A stretch of 64,000 bases of DNA, from assembly GCF_016429065.1 (NCBI RefSeq), contig NZ_JAELTX010000007.1, forward strand, positions 1 to 64,000, read 5' to 3'. This document shows, in pieces, positions 42,337 through 52,478 of this stretch. Positions within the stretch are counted from its first letter, which is position 1. Each line of letters opens with the position of its first letter. The notes under the pieces were generated by a model. It saw nothing but the letters and a program-made list of their open reading frames with translations. It was not told the DNA's origin and searched no databases. This DNA comes from Pedobacter sp. ASV17. Its GTDB lineage: Bacteria > Bacteroidota > Bacteroidia > Sphingobacteriales > Sphingobacteriaceae. The translations under genes and the position numbers were made by a program.

Positions 42337-43275
42337 ATGAAAATAACAGTAGTAGGTGCTGGTGCTGTTGGCGCCACCTGTGCAGATAACATTGCACGGA
42401 AAGAATTAGCAGAGGAACTAGTTTTATTAGATATTAAAGAAGGTTTTGCAGAAGGTAAAGCCATTGACATGATGCAAACGGCAACATTGCTGGGCTTTGA
42501 CACCAAAATTAAAGGCGTAACCAACGATTATAGCCAAACGGCTGGGTCGGCGGTAGCAGTAATTACTTCTGGCCTGCCTCGCAAACCTGGGATGACCCGC
42601 GAAGAGCTGATTGGCATTAATGCGGGCATTGTAAAAGGTGTGGCCGAAAACATCCTGAAATATTCTCCAGATGCCATCATTATTGTGATTAGCAACCCGA
42701 TGGATACGATGACTTATTTGGCACTTAAATCATTGGGATTACCTAAAAATAGAATTATTGGCATGGGCGGTACTTTGGACAGCTCACGTTTTAAATATTA
42801 TTTGAGCCAAGCGCTTAACTGCAACCCTAACGATTTACAGGGCTTTGTAGTGGGCGGTCACGGCGATACTACCATGATTCCTTTAACGAGATATGCCACT
42901 TACCAAAGTTTACCTGTAACCGATTTATTGGATGAAGCCACTTTGGAAAAAGTAGCGGCTGATACCATGGTTGGCGGTGCTACGTTAACAGGCTTATTGG
43001 GCACTTCGGCTTGGTATGCACCTGGTGCTGCTGGTGCGGCATTGGTAGAAGCCATTGTAAGAGACGAAAAGAAACTATTCACCTGCTGTGTTGCGCTTGA
43101 GGGTGAGTACGGTCAGAATGATATTTGCTTGGGCGTTCCAGTGATTATTGGCAAAAATGGTTGGGAAAAAATCATCGATTATAAATTAAATGAGAAGGAA
43201 CAAGCGGCTTTTAACAAAAGTGCGGATGCCGTACGCAATATGAACAGTGTATTGGCAGAAATGAAGTTAGTTTAA
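42337..43275 (+). CDS. mdh: Malate dehydrogenase (LDH-like type)
   Basis: The 312-residue NAD-dependent enzyme interconverts malate and oxaloacetate in the TCA cycle. The Rossmann motif is GAGAVGATCADNIA (residues 7-20). The substrate loop TSGLPRKPGMTR (77-88) carries the Arg that selects dicarboxylates over lactate. ISNPMDTMTYLALK is near 118-131, and catalytic His175 is in GGHGDTTMIPLTRY. The sequence belongs to the tetrameric, lactate-dehydrogenase-like MDH group usual in Bacteroidota. The start is an ATG preceded by a plausible promoter about 100 bases upstream. It is intact. Confidence 0.96.
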   Translation: MKITVVGAGAVGATCADNIARKELAEELVLLDIKEGFAEGKAIDMMQTATLLGFDTKIKGVTNDYSQTAGSAVAVITSGLPRKPGMTREELIGINAGIVKGVAENILKYSPDAIIIVISNPMDTMTYLALKSLGLPKNRIIGMGGTLDSSRFKYYLSQALNCNPNDLQGFVVGGHGDTTMIPLTRYATYQSLPVTDLLDEATLEKVAADTMVGGATLTGLLGTSAWYAPGAAGAALVEAIVRDEKKLFTCCVALEGEYGQNDICLGVPVIIGKNGWEKIIDYKLNEKEQAAFNKSADAVRNMNSVLAEMKLV

Positions 43276-43350
43276 ATGGTTAATTGTAAAACCGGTTAAT
43301 CGTAGCATTGCGATTAACCTACTAAACGATTAACCGATTAACCTGTAATA

Positions 43351-43776
43351 ATGAAGACAATTTCAGTTCCTTTAATTTTAGTGAACTTACAAGACAACGG
43401 TTTCCACATTTTAGTGGAAATTGTTGTTTTTGGGGAGAAACAATTTGCCGTGGTTGACACAGGGGCTTCACGCTCCGTTTTTGACAAAGGCCTAGTTGAA
43501 AAACACATCGAGCATTTGCAAGAAAATGAAGAGCAACAAGCGGCCACCATTTTTAGCAGTACTACCACTTTGGTAGGCACCATTCCCCTACTGCAAATAG
43601 GAAAGTTAAAGTTACCCAACTACGAAACGGTAGCGATTGACCTACAAAGTGTTTCGGATACTTATATCCAAATGGGGCAACCTTCTATTGCGGGAATTAT
43701 TGGCGGTGATATTTTAATGCAGTTCAACTGCAAAATTGATTATCAGAAAAGGGTGTTGAGATTTTATAAAGATTAA
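43351..43776 (+). CDS. Retropepsin-like aspartic protease-fold protein
   Basis: The 141-residue protein has the single-domain aspartyl protease pattern: the active-site motif FAVVDTGASRSVFDKG (Asp near residue 37) preceded by beta strands ILVEIVVFG. A later hydrophobic-Gly motif IAGIIGGDILMQFNCKIDY (near 111-129) plays the ILG flap role. It has half the size of pepsins and would act as a homodimer, as retroviral proteases do. There is no signal peptide, so it is cytosolic. It follows mdh by 75 bases; any link is unknown. Natural substrates of such bacterial clan AA proteins are generally unidentified. Confidence 0.82.
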   Translation: MKTISVPLILVNLQDNGFHILVEIVVFGEKQFAVVDTGASRSVFDKGLVEKHIEHLQENEEQQAATIFSSTTTLVGTIPLLQIGKLKLPNYETVAIDLQSVSDTYIQMGQPSIAGIIGGDILMQFNCKIDYQKRVLRFYKD

Positions 43777-43803
43777 CATAACCTAACACTAAAGGAAATC
43801 GAG

Positions 43804-43845
43804 AAAAACCTTAATGTCCCTTAATTTCTTAATGGTTTAATAAAA
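43804..43845. repeat. Isolated half-unit of the 24601-25340 repeat, inverted
   Basis: The stretch ccttaatgtcccttaattt plus cttaatggttt is the reverse complement of the aaccattaag...attaaggg.acattaag part of the large mosaic array, with a few changes. It lies between the retropepsin-like and amidase genes. Confidence 0.55.
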
Positions 43846-43852
43846 ATTAACG

Positions 43853-44515
43853 ATGCAAAAAACCATCTTACTAGTAATACTGAATTTTATTTCGGTGCTA
43901 GGGTTCGCCCAGGGAATAAAAATCATAGACAAACCCATTACCTATGATTCCGCTCGGGTTAGACTATCTCTCGAGTATTTGAAAGAAAGACACGGCATTA
44001 CCCAAAAAACACCCACCATACAGCCTAAAATGATTGTATTGCATTGGACAGCTGCTAAAACTTTCTCTTCTACTTTTAATGCCTTCAATTCTGCAAAACT
44101 ACCTAATGGCGATAGAAAGGACATTGCCAAAGTAAGCAGTTTAAACACCTCATCACAGTATATGATTGATAGGGATGGCACCATTTATAGGCTCATGCCC
44201 GATAATTACCTCGCCCGTCATGTAATTGGCTTAAACTATTGTGCCATTGGTGTAGAAAATGTAGGCAGCTCCGACTTCCCACTTACTGATGCCCAACTAA
44301 AAGCCAATGAAGAATTGGTAAGATACCTAGCCAAGAAGTACAAAATTGAATACCTGATTGGACATTACGAATACACCAAGTTTAAAGGGACTTCTTTATG
44401 GAAAGAAACCAACCCCAACTATCAAACAGGTAAAAATGATCCAGGGGTAGATTTTATGCAAAAGATTAGAACAAATGTTAAAGATTTGAATTTGAAGGGA
44501 GCTCCTGCGAAGTAA
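43853..44515 (+). CDS. N-acetylmuramoyl-L-alanine amidase (amidase_2 family)
   Basis: The 220-residue protein has a signal peptide MQKTILLVILNFISVLGFAQ and an amidase_2/PGRP fold. Zinc ligands are in MIVLHWTAAKTF (His near residue 63), DNYLARHVIGLNYCAIGVENVG near 121-142 and the C-terminal NDPGVDFM, which replaces the usual DPG+F pattern. GHYEYTKFKGTSLWKE near 169-184 provides another conserved His. It should cleave the bond between MurNAc and the stem peptide in periplasmic peptidoglycan. It stands 76 bases after the protease-like gene and 64 before the SRPBCC gene. Confidence 0.9.
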   Translation: MQKTILLVILNFISVLGFAQGIKIIDKPITYDSARVRLSLEYLKERHGITQKTPTIQPKMIVLHWTAAKTFSSTFNAFNSAKLPNGDRKDIAKVSSLNTSSQYMIDRDGTIYRLMPDNYLARHVIGLNYCAIGVENVGSSDFPLTDAQLKANEELVRYLAKKYKIEYLIGHYEYTKFKGTSLWKETNPNYQTGKNDPGVDFMQKIRTNVKDLNLKGAPAK

Positions 44516-44579
44516 AAACCTAGTAGGTAATTAATTGTAAAATTCCTTAACTTTAAACTAAATCAAACAAAATAAAAGC

Positions 44580-45113
44580 ATGAAATTTTTAAAAATCTTC
44601 TTGGTGGTGGTCGTTGTACTCATTGCCATTTTTTTCATTGGAGGCTTGTTTCTTCCTAAAACCTACTCAGTAAGCAGATCTATTGACATTGCAGCAAAAG
44701 ACACCGTGGTGTACAAAAACATTGCTGATTACAACAATTTCCTACAGTGGAACTCATGGTCAAAAATGGACACTACTACAAAATACGATGTGACAGGAAC
44801 ACCAGAACAGGTAGGCCATCAATACCATTGGAAAGGCGATAAAATGGGCGAAGGGGAAATGAAGATTACCGAAGCTAAACCTTTTGAGCAGATCAAAATG
44901 GACTTAAAGTTTATTAAACCTTTCGAGAGTTTGGCCAATGTGGTATTTGATTTGTCAAAAGAGGGAGACAACACTAAAGTAACATGGACCATGGGTGGCG
45001 ACCACAACATTTTCAGCAAATGGATGTGTGTGTTCAAAAGCATGGATGCCATGATTGGTAAAGATTTTGAAGACGGCTTAAAATCGCTAAAGGAAAAATC
45101 AGAAAAGAAATAG
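44580..45113 (+). CDS. SRPBCC-family protein with N-terminal membrane anchor
   Basis: The 177-residue protein begins with one membrane helix (about 5-24, FLVVVVVLIAIFFIGGLFL). A START/Bet v1-like ligand-binding domain follows (about 32-170): YSVSRSIDIAAKDTVVYKNIADYNNFLQWNSWSKMD and VTWTMGGDHNIFSKWMCVFKSMDAMIG. Family members bind hydrophobic ligands in a cavity; many Bacteroidota copies have this anchor. The ligand is unknown. A terminator follows, so it ends the local transcript. Confidence 0.85.
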   Translation: MKFLKIFLVVVVVLIAIFFIGGLFLPKTYSVSRSIDIAAKDTVVYKNIADYNNFLQWNSWSKMDTTTKYDVTGTPEQVGHQYHWKGDKMGEGEMKITEAKPFEQIKMDLKFIKPFESLANVVFDLSKEGDNTKVTWTMGGDHNIFSKWMCVFKSMDAMIGKDFEDGLKSLKEKSEKK

Positions 45114-45134
45114 CCTAATATTTTATTAATATAT

Positions 45135-45165
45135 TAAGCCCTGCTCTAATTAAGCGGGGCTTTTT
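45135..45165 (+). terminator. Terminator after the SRPBCC gene
   Basis: AAGCCCTGCT and AGCGGGGCTT form a stem with one mismatch around a CTAATTA loop, followed by TTTTT. Confidence 0.8.
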
Positions 45166-45282
45166 ATTTAATACGTTTTAAAACCTTTTGCTCTTTATGC
45201 TGTTAGTTAACGAACGGTAAAATTTCTGCCGTTTTTCAAATAATATTTTTTTATCTGCTTTTTTTTAAACTATTTGCCCTTG

Positions 45283-45960
45283 ATGAATTTATTACTAGTT
45301 GAAGATGAACCTAATGTAGTATCAGTGGTGGTACGAGGTTTGGCTGCCGAAGGATTTAATGTGAGTGTGGCTCCCGATGGAAATACAGGAGAAAAAATGG
45401 CCCTTACCAATCATTTCGACCTCATCATTCTCGACATTATGCTCCCAGGCATTAATGGACTAGAACTTTGCAAAATCATCAAAAAAGAAAAACCTAACGT
45501 GCCCATTATTATGCTTACCGCATTGGGCAGCACCGAAAATGTAGTGGCTGGTCTTGATAATGGTGCCGACGATTATTTGATTAAACCTTTTAAGTTTGCC
45601 GAACTTTTTGCCCGTATCAGGATGCTGCTACGCAGATATAACGGCTCTGTAAATCCAGATCAGGTGATCAATATTAGCGACCTGCAGATTAACCTTACGG
45701 CCAAAAATGTAAAACGTGGCGATCAGGAAATTACATTGACGGCAACAGAGTACAGGTTGCTCGAATTTTTGGCAAAAAACAAATCGAAGATTCTTTCAAG
45801 AATCGATATTTTAGAAAATGTTTGGGATATAGATTTTAACTTAGGCACCAATGTAGTGGATGTTTATGTGAATTATCTCCGTAAAAAAATAGACAAAAAT
45901 AGCGATCAAAAACTGATACATACCGCCGTTGGGTTAGGTTATGTAATGAAAGAAGCCTAA
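45283..45960 (+). CDS. OmpR/PhoB-type response regulator
   Basis: The ATG at 45283 is chosen over TTG codons just upstream. The product of 225 residues has a receiver domain with Asp51 (LIILDIMLPG) as the phosphoacceptor, the acidic pair EDE at 7-9, Thr near 80 (IMLTALG) and Lys in LIKPFK. A winged-helix DNA-binding domain follows (about 128-222: LTATEYRLLEFLAKNKSKILSR, VDVYVNYLRKKID). It should bind DNA on phosphorylation. Its stop overlaps the histidine kinase start (TAATG), so the two are a coupled pair. The target genes may include the downstream Usp-like and bestrophin genes (inference). Confidence 0.95.
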   Translation: MNLLLVEDEPNVVSVVVRGLAAEGFNVSVAPDGNTGEKMALTNHFDLIILDIMLPGINGLELCKIIKKEKPNVPIIMLTALGSTENVVAGLDNGADDYLIKPFKFAELFARIRMLLRRYNGSVNPDQVINISDLQINLTAKNVKRGDQEITLTATEYRLLEFLAKNKSKILSRIDILENVWDIDFNLGTNVVDVYVNYLRKKIDKNSDQKLIHTAVGLGYVMKEA

Positions 45961-47321
45961 TGCACATAGCCAAAAAAATCACTTTACTATTTGCCATTCT
46001 ATCCGCCGTTATCATTTCCCTGCTAAGTGGCTTTGTTTGGTATTTCTCTAATGAATTTGCTTTTGAAGACTTTTACAAACGTTTAGAGGCGAGGGTAAAT
46101 ATTGCCGCCCAGATTAAATTGGTAGAAGATGAAAACAACGAGGCTTATTCTAAAATGCGTAGCCAATATCTGGAACGTTTGCCTTCTGAAAAAGAATATG
46201 TGATTAAAGCAGATACCAATACGCATCCAACGGTTCATACGGATGATGTACTGCCTAAAATATTTTACGACCGCATTAAGGATGGCAAAATGGCTCGTTA
46301 TCGTAAAGAAAACCACTTTTACGCGGGCAAATATTTTGAAATCAACAAGCAAGGCTACCTTGTAATTATTGCGGCCAATGACCCTTTTGGTTTCCGTGAA
46401 CTCAAAGACCTTCAAAAAATCCTGATTGCCGGCTTTTTCCTTTCCATCATCCTCTCTTTTATTGTAGGTTGGAAATTTTCTCATTATACGCTCGGCCCAC
46501 TTCGGAGCATCATCAAGAGCATGAAGAAAATCAAGGCAGAAAATTTGCACTTACGTTTGGATGCAAAGAGTTATGGTGGAGATGAAATGTCGGAATTAGC
46601 ACAAACCTTTAACAATATGCTCAACAGGCTCGAAACGGCTTTTGAGACACAGAACAATTTCATCAGTAATGCTTCGCATGAGTTAAGAACACCGCTTACC
46701 ATTATTAGCGGCGAAGTAGAATTAGCGATGGATGCAGAAATGGGTTCCAAAGAACATATACAGGCTTTGGGCAAAATCAAAAGCGAAGCAGATCGGTTGG
46801 AGCATATTTTAACAAGCTTATTAGGATTGGCCCAGTCTGGCTTTAATGGAAAGGTACAACCTCGCGAAGAAGTAAGAATTGACGAGCTGCTTTGGGAAAT
46901 TAAGGATGCCGTTTCTCAAGTTCATCCAGAGAGTAAAATAGAACTGGATCTGAATAAGCTTCCAGAAGATGAAGCGGCGGTAACCTTAAAAGCCAATAAA
47001 AACTTACTCAAACTGGCCATCACTAATATTGTAAGCAATGCTTGTAAATATTCAGATTTCAAACCCGTAAGTGTCAAGCTCGAAAGCAACAACAACTTAT
47101 TATCCATCGCCGTAGTTGACCAAGGGATTGGTATTCCTCAGGATGACATCCAGCACATTTTCGAACCCTTCTTTAGAGCTTCTAATACCAATAACTTTAA
47201 AGGTTATGGCATAGGTCTGCCCCTATCGTTAAACATCATCAGGTTGCATCGTGGTAGCATAGGCATTAAAACACAGGAAGGTTTGGGAACCGAAATAAAA
47301 GTGATGCTCCCCATAAATTAA
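45960..47321 (+). CDS. HAMP-domain sensor histidine kinase
   Basis: The 453-residue kinase has two membrane helices (about 8-28 and 153-173) around a ~120-residue periplasmic sensor of no recognised type. A HAMP linker (about 175-228) follows, then HisKA with phospho-His240 (NASHELRTPLT). The HATPase domain has its N-box near NIVSNACKYSD, G1 DQGIGIP and F/G2 FFRASNTNNFKGYGIGLPLS. It phosphorylates the overlapping upstream regulator. The layout resembles CusS/ArlS-type kinases that sense envelope stress or metals, but the ligand cannot be inferred. The two-gene unit is followed by the Usp-like gene after 97 bases. Confidence 0.95.
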   Translation: MHIAKKITLLFAILSAVIISLLSGFVWYFSNEFAFEDFYKRLEARVNIAAQIKLVEDENNEAYSKMRSQYLERLPSEKEYVIKADTNTHPTVHTDDVLPKIFYDRIKDGKMARYRKENHFYAGKYFEINKQGYLVIIAANDPFGFRELKDLQKILIAGFFLSIILSFIVGWKFSHYTLGPLRSIIKSMKKIKAENLHLRLDAKSYGGDEMSELAQTFNNMLNRLETAFETQNNFISNASHELRTPLTIISGEVELAMDAEMGSKEHIQALGKIKSEADRLEHILTSLLGLAQSGFNGKVQPREEVRIDELLWEIKDAVSQVHPESKIELDLNKLPEDEAAVTLKANKNLLKLAITNIVSNACKYSDFKPVSVKLESNNNLLSIAVVDQGIGIPQDDIQHIFEPFFRASNTNNFKGYGIGLPLSLNIIRLHRGSIGIKTQEGLGTEIKVMLPIN

Positions 47322-47418
47322 AATTCTAATCTCATTCTAATCTCGTTCTTAAACCGCTATAATTTCTCTGCCCTAATATTGTATTAAATATTTATTTATT
47401 CATTTAACAATAAGGGTT

Positions 47419-47919
47419 ATGAAAAGAGTATTAGTTCCAACAGATTTCAATGTAGAAAGTACCAAGATAATTGACGCCATTGCATTACACCAAGGATTAG
47501 AAGAAGTAACCGTTATCTTTTTACACGCTTTCAAATTATCAGACTCCATTACAGATATGTTAATGTTAAGCAGAAGGAGCCGCGACTATGAACATATCAG
47601 TGATGAATTCAACCAGAAAATAGAGTCATATACCGCCAAATATCACAATAAGATTAAAGGCATTGGTGTTGAATTCTTTTATGGAAGTACCGCAGCAGCT
47701 TTTAGAAACCTGATAGAAGGTTTACAAATTGACCTAGTGGTATATCCGCAACGCTACAATTTCGCTCCAATTAACAAATACAGTATCGATCCTAAGTATT
47801 TAACCGCCCGTTGTGGTTGCCAGGTACTTGAACTTGATACCGATGTAATTGCCAAAGAGCAAGAGCTTTTCGAAACCAAGATGCAACCAGAGAAAGTTGC
47901 TAGAACGATTAGCGCTTAG
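47419..47919 (+). CDS. Universal-stress-protein-like (Usp/HUP fold) protein
   Basis: The 166-residue protein starts with KRVLVPTDFNVESTKIIDAIALHQ, the beta1-Asp-loop-helix opening of UspA-type nucleotide-binding domains. IDLVVYPQRYNF near 111-122 replaces the usual DLIVMGTHG strand. The ATP-binding GxxGxxxxG(S/T) motif is not recognisable, so it may not bind ATP. A pair of Cys (RCGCQVLEL) lies near residues 139-146, where the HGxxxSxxxxH region normally is. It is followed after 33 bases by a bestrophin gene and preceded by a two-component system. A shared stress response is possible. Confidence 0.7.
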   Translation: MKRVLVPTDFNVESTKIIDAIALHQGLEEVTVIFLHAFKLSDSITDMLMLSRRSRDYEHISDEFNQKIESYTAKYHNKIKGIGVEFFYGSTAAAFRNLIEGLQIDLVVYPQRYNFAPINKYSIDPKYLTARCGCQVLELDTDVIAKEQELFETKMQPEKVARTISA

Positions 47920-47952
47920 CTCATATTATTAACATTTTAAAAACCCAATATC

Positions 47953-48879
47953 ATGCTGTTACGAAAAAACATACCTATTACCTACATATTTGGGAAAATT
48001 AAACAAGAGCTAATTTTCGTTATACTATATTCAGTAGCAGTGGTAGTACTTTATCACAACTTCCACGTTACACGTATATCCATCCCCATTGCTGTACCTG
48101 CATTGCTAGGTACCATCATCTCGTTGTTATTAGCCTTTAGGTCTAACCAGGCTTACGACAGGTGGTGGGAAGCCAGAATTTTATGGGGCGCCATTGTAAA
48201 CGATTCGAGATCGCTGGCCAGACAGATCATGTCTTTTGTAGATAGTCCCTACACTCCAGAAGAAGTAGATGCATTTAAAAACAAGTTCATCAAACGACAA
48301 ATTGCCTGGTGTTACGCTTTGAGCCAATCATTAAGAGGTTACAGTTCTTCTAAAGGTTTAGAGCGTTATTTGAGTGCTGAAGAGTTCGCTTACATTAAGA
48401 GACAGAACAATGTGACCATGGCTTTATTGGAATTGCATGCCATGGACTTAAAAAAAGCTTTACAGGAAGGCTGGATCAACAAATATCAGCAAATTGAGTT
48501 AGATAAGACCCTAAATGCACTTTGCAACCACATGGGAGGATGTGAGCGGATCAAGAAAACGATTTTTCCAGTTACTTACAGCAAATACATTCACATGTCG
48601 ATCTTCCTATTCATTATGATGTTGCCTTTTGGCTTGATCGAGTACTTTGGCTTTATGGAAATTCCAGTGGTTATTTCTATCTCGGTATTCTTTTTATTGG
48701 TAGAGAAAATGGCAGTTCATTTGCAAGACCCATTTGAGAACAAACCTACCGATACACCTACTACTACCATTTGCAGGACCATAGAAAAAGACCTATGCCA
48801 AATGCTAGATGACTATAAGCTTTTCGAAGACAAGGCTCATGTGGATATGGCGCCAGTAGGCTCTTATTATATCCTATAG
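47953..48879 (+). CDS. Bestrophin-family anion channel
   Basis: The 308-residue protein has four predicted membrane helices (about 23-45, 47-65, 215-237, 238-258). It carries the highly characteristic bestrophin motif FRSNQAYDRWWEARILWGAIVNDSRSLARQ near residues 60-90 and FPVTYSKYIHMSIFLFIMMLPFGLIEYFG near 200-228. Bacterial bestrophins form pentameric channels for chloride or sodium (known from crystal structures of homologues). The C-terminal region EKMAVHLQDPFENKPTDTPTTTICRTIEKDL is also standard. It likely shares a transcript with the Usp-like gene. A terminator follows 35 bases later. Confidence 0.93.
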   Translation: MLLRKNIPITYIFGKIKQELIFVILYSVAVVVLYHNFHVTRISIPIAVPALLGTIISLLLAFRSNQAYDRWWEARILWGAIVNDSRSLARQIMSFVDSPYTPEEVDAFKNKFIKRQIAWCYALSQSLRGYSSSKGLERYLSAEEFAYIKRQNNVTMALLELHAMDLKKALQEGWINKYQQIELDKTLNALCNHMGGCERIKKTIFPVTYSKYIHMSIFLFIMMLPFGLIEYFGFMEIPVVISISVFFLLVEKMAVHLQDPFENKPTDTPTTTICRTIEKDLCQMLDDYKLFEDKAHVDMAPVGSYYIL

Positions 48880-48913
48880 AAAGTTTTCTTAATGTTTGTT
48901 TTTTATCAAATCA

Positions 48914-48952
48914 GGAAGCCCTCCGAAGCGTAATGCTGGAGGGCTTATTTTT
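48914..48952 (+). terminator. Terminator after the bestrophin gene
   Basis: AAGCCCTCC and GGAGGGCTT form a 9-bp perfect stem around a 13-base loop, followed by a T-rich tract. Confidence 0.82.
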
Positions 48953-49007
48953 TATCTGGGCTAACGAGATCTTATTAAGCCCGCAAAATACCCTACCTGC
49001 CTTCAAA

Positions 49008-49047
49008 TAAAAAGCCCTTCTCTACAAGCAGAGAAGGGCTTAATTTT
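49008..49047 (-). terminator. Terminator after gyrB
   Basis: AAGCCCTTCTCT and AGAGAAGGGCTT form a 12-bp perfect stem with an ACAAGC loop and A/T flanks, 22 bases beyond the gyrB stop on the minus strand. Confidence 0.9.
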
Positions 49048-49068
49048 ATATTTGGTTTTAAAGAGAGA

Positions 49069-51030
<1,962 letters not shown>

Positions 51031-51050
51031 TTATGTAAAAATTAAAGATT

Positions 51051-51058
51051 CAAAAATA
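51051..51058 (-). promoter_or_regulatory. Candidate -7 element (TATTTTTG) for gyrB
   Basis: On the minus strand TATTTTTG is an exact TAnnTTTG match, 23 bases before the gyrB ATG. No clear -33 box is visible. Confidence 0.4.
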
Positions 51059-51262
51059 CGCAATTTTTATGGATTTTTGGGCATTGTGGATAACTATTCG
51101 AGTGTTAAAATCATCTAGAAAGTGTCACAATTTCATCGACTTAGGAAAGCATTTTCCCTATTTAAAAAAAGCACATTTCAATGAACTAAATCGTTTAATA
51201 AGCTCCTACCTTTAGGATGTTCGGATTTGATTTTTATATTTGCTAAAATTTAGAAGGACAGA

Positions 51263-51865
51263 ATGAAACTAAACACAGTAAAATTTAGCGGATTAGCTAC
51301 TGCAATTGCCATCGTTTCTGTGATGAGCGCTTGTGGAAACAAAGAGACAAAAACTGAAAGCACTGCAGCTAAAACAACCGTAAGCGTAGATGCTAACAAG
51401 GATAAAATTGTATTTGTAGACTCGGATTCATTATTGAACCAATACGAATACTTTAAAGTATTGAAAACCAAAATGGAAGCAAAAGGAAAAGCTGCTGATG
51501 CAGACCTTAAAGCAAAAGGACAAGCTTTCCAACGCGACATGCAACAATACCAATCGCAAGCTAACAGCATGACTGCTGAACAAAGAGCTGCAACGGAAGA
51601 AAGATTAAGCCGTAAACAACAAGAACTACAAGCTTACCAACAAAATGCTGGTGCTGCTTTCCAAAACGAGCAAGCAAAGGAACAAGAAGCACTTTATAAC
51701 AAAGTAGCAGATTTCCTTAAAACTTACGCAAAAGAAAAAGGATACAAAATGGTATTGAAATACCAAAAAGGCATGGGTGATATTCTTTTTGCTGACGAAA
51801 GCTTAGATGTAACCAGAGAAGTGATCAAAGGCTTAAACGAAGCTTACACTAAAGAAAAGAAATAA
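51263..51865 (+). CDS. OmpH/Skp-like periplasmic lipoprotein
   Basis: The 200-residue protein has a lipobox VMSAC (Cys near residue 22) and an OmpH (Skp) domain from about 48 to 195. It opens DKIVFVDSDSLLNQYEYFKVLKTKMEAKGKA. A long Gln/Ala/Lys-rich coiled-coil (about 70-145) forms the tentacles, and YNKVADFLKTYAKEKGYKMVLKYQKGMGDILFADESLDVT ends the family domain. Skp proteins are trimeric chaperones for outer-membrane proteins. Being lipid-anchored is a common Bacteroidota variation. A terminator follows. The many barrel proteins in the window are plausible clients in general terms. Confidence 0.88.
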   Translation: MKLNTVKFSGLATAIAIVSVMSACGNKETKTESTAAKTTVSVDANKDKIVFVDSDSLLNQYEYFKVLKTKMEAKGKAADADLKAKGQAFQRDMQQYQSQANSMTAEQRAATEERLSRKQQELQAYQQNAGAAFQNEQAKEQEALYNKVADFLKTYAKEKGYKMVLKYQKGMGDILFADESLDVTREVIKGLNEAYTKEKK

Positions 51866-51882
51866 AAAAACATGAATACTTT

Positions 51883-51911
51883 AAAGCCTCGCGGTAGCGA
51901 GGCTTTTTTTT
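51883..51911 (+). terminator. Terminator after the OmpH-like gene
   Basis: AAAGCCTCGC, GGTA loop, GCGAGGCTTT and a run of T form a perfect stem 18 bases past the stop. Confidence 0.9.
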
Positions 51912-51948
51912 GAATTTAATTCTAAATTGCTTAAATTAGGTTCTACCT

Positions 51949-52395
51949 ATGGAACCATGTCAAACATTATTTTGGGAGATCAAATCGCTCCTTCAAAACG
52001 CATTTGCTGATCGCTTAACTACAAGTAGCGACGGCTCTTTTTTACATATCGAAGAAACTGGATTTTGGATAGGCAGCAACCCCAACAGTCTGTTAATTGG
52101 CTTTGGATACTGCCATGAAAACTATAACAATAGTGATATTGAAGCAGACCCTGAGCGGATATATCAGTCTATCTTCAAGTTATTAACCAACAGGATAAAA
52201 ATTACCAAGTATTTTAAAGGCGAGCAAATGTTTAAAACAAAATTAGAGGTTGAAATTAATGAAGATCAGTTAGAAGAGATAGGAAGCGAATCTGCCCTGC
52301 TATTTTATTATTGGAGAAAAACAACCAAAGAAATAGAGTTTAAACCAAAAATAATAGAAAAAAGCCTTTTACAGCACTATAGAGATAAGCACTAA
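51949..52395 (+). CDS. Hypothetical cytosolic protein
   Basis: The 148-residue protein has no signal peptide or membrane helix. The N-terminal half shows alternating beta-type segments (GSFLHIEETGFWIGSNPNSLLIGFGYCHENYN). The second half is helical and acidic (FKTKLEVEINEDQLEEIGSESALLFYYWRKTTKEIEF). I do not recognise the family. The coding composition looks ordinary for the region and the frame is free of competing alternatives. It lies 84 bases before the EcsC-family gene on the same strand; no functional link can be drawn. Confidence 0.6.
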   Translation: MEPCQTLFWEIKSLLQNAFADRLTTSSDGSFLHIEETGFWIGSNPNSLLIGFGYCHENYNNSDIEADPERIYQSIFKLLTNRIKITKYFKGEQMFKTKLEVEINEDQLEEIGSESALLFYYWRKTTKEIEFKPKIIEKSLLQHYRDKH

Positions 52396-52478
52396 ACATA
52401 TAAATCTATTTCAACTGCAGCTGCCAAACACTGTAACTTCCCCCAACTTCCTTGACTCTAAGCTGTTATTACTCAACA

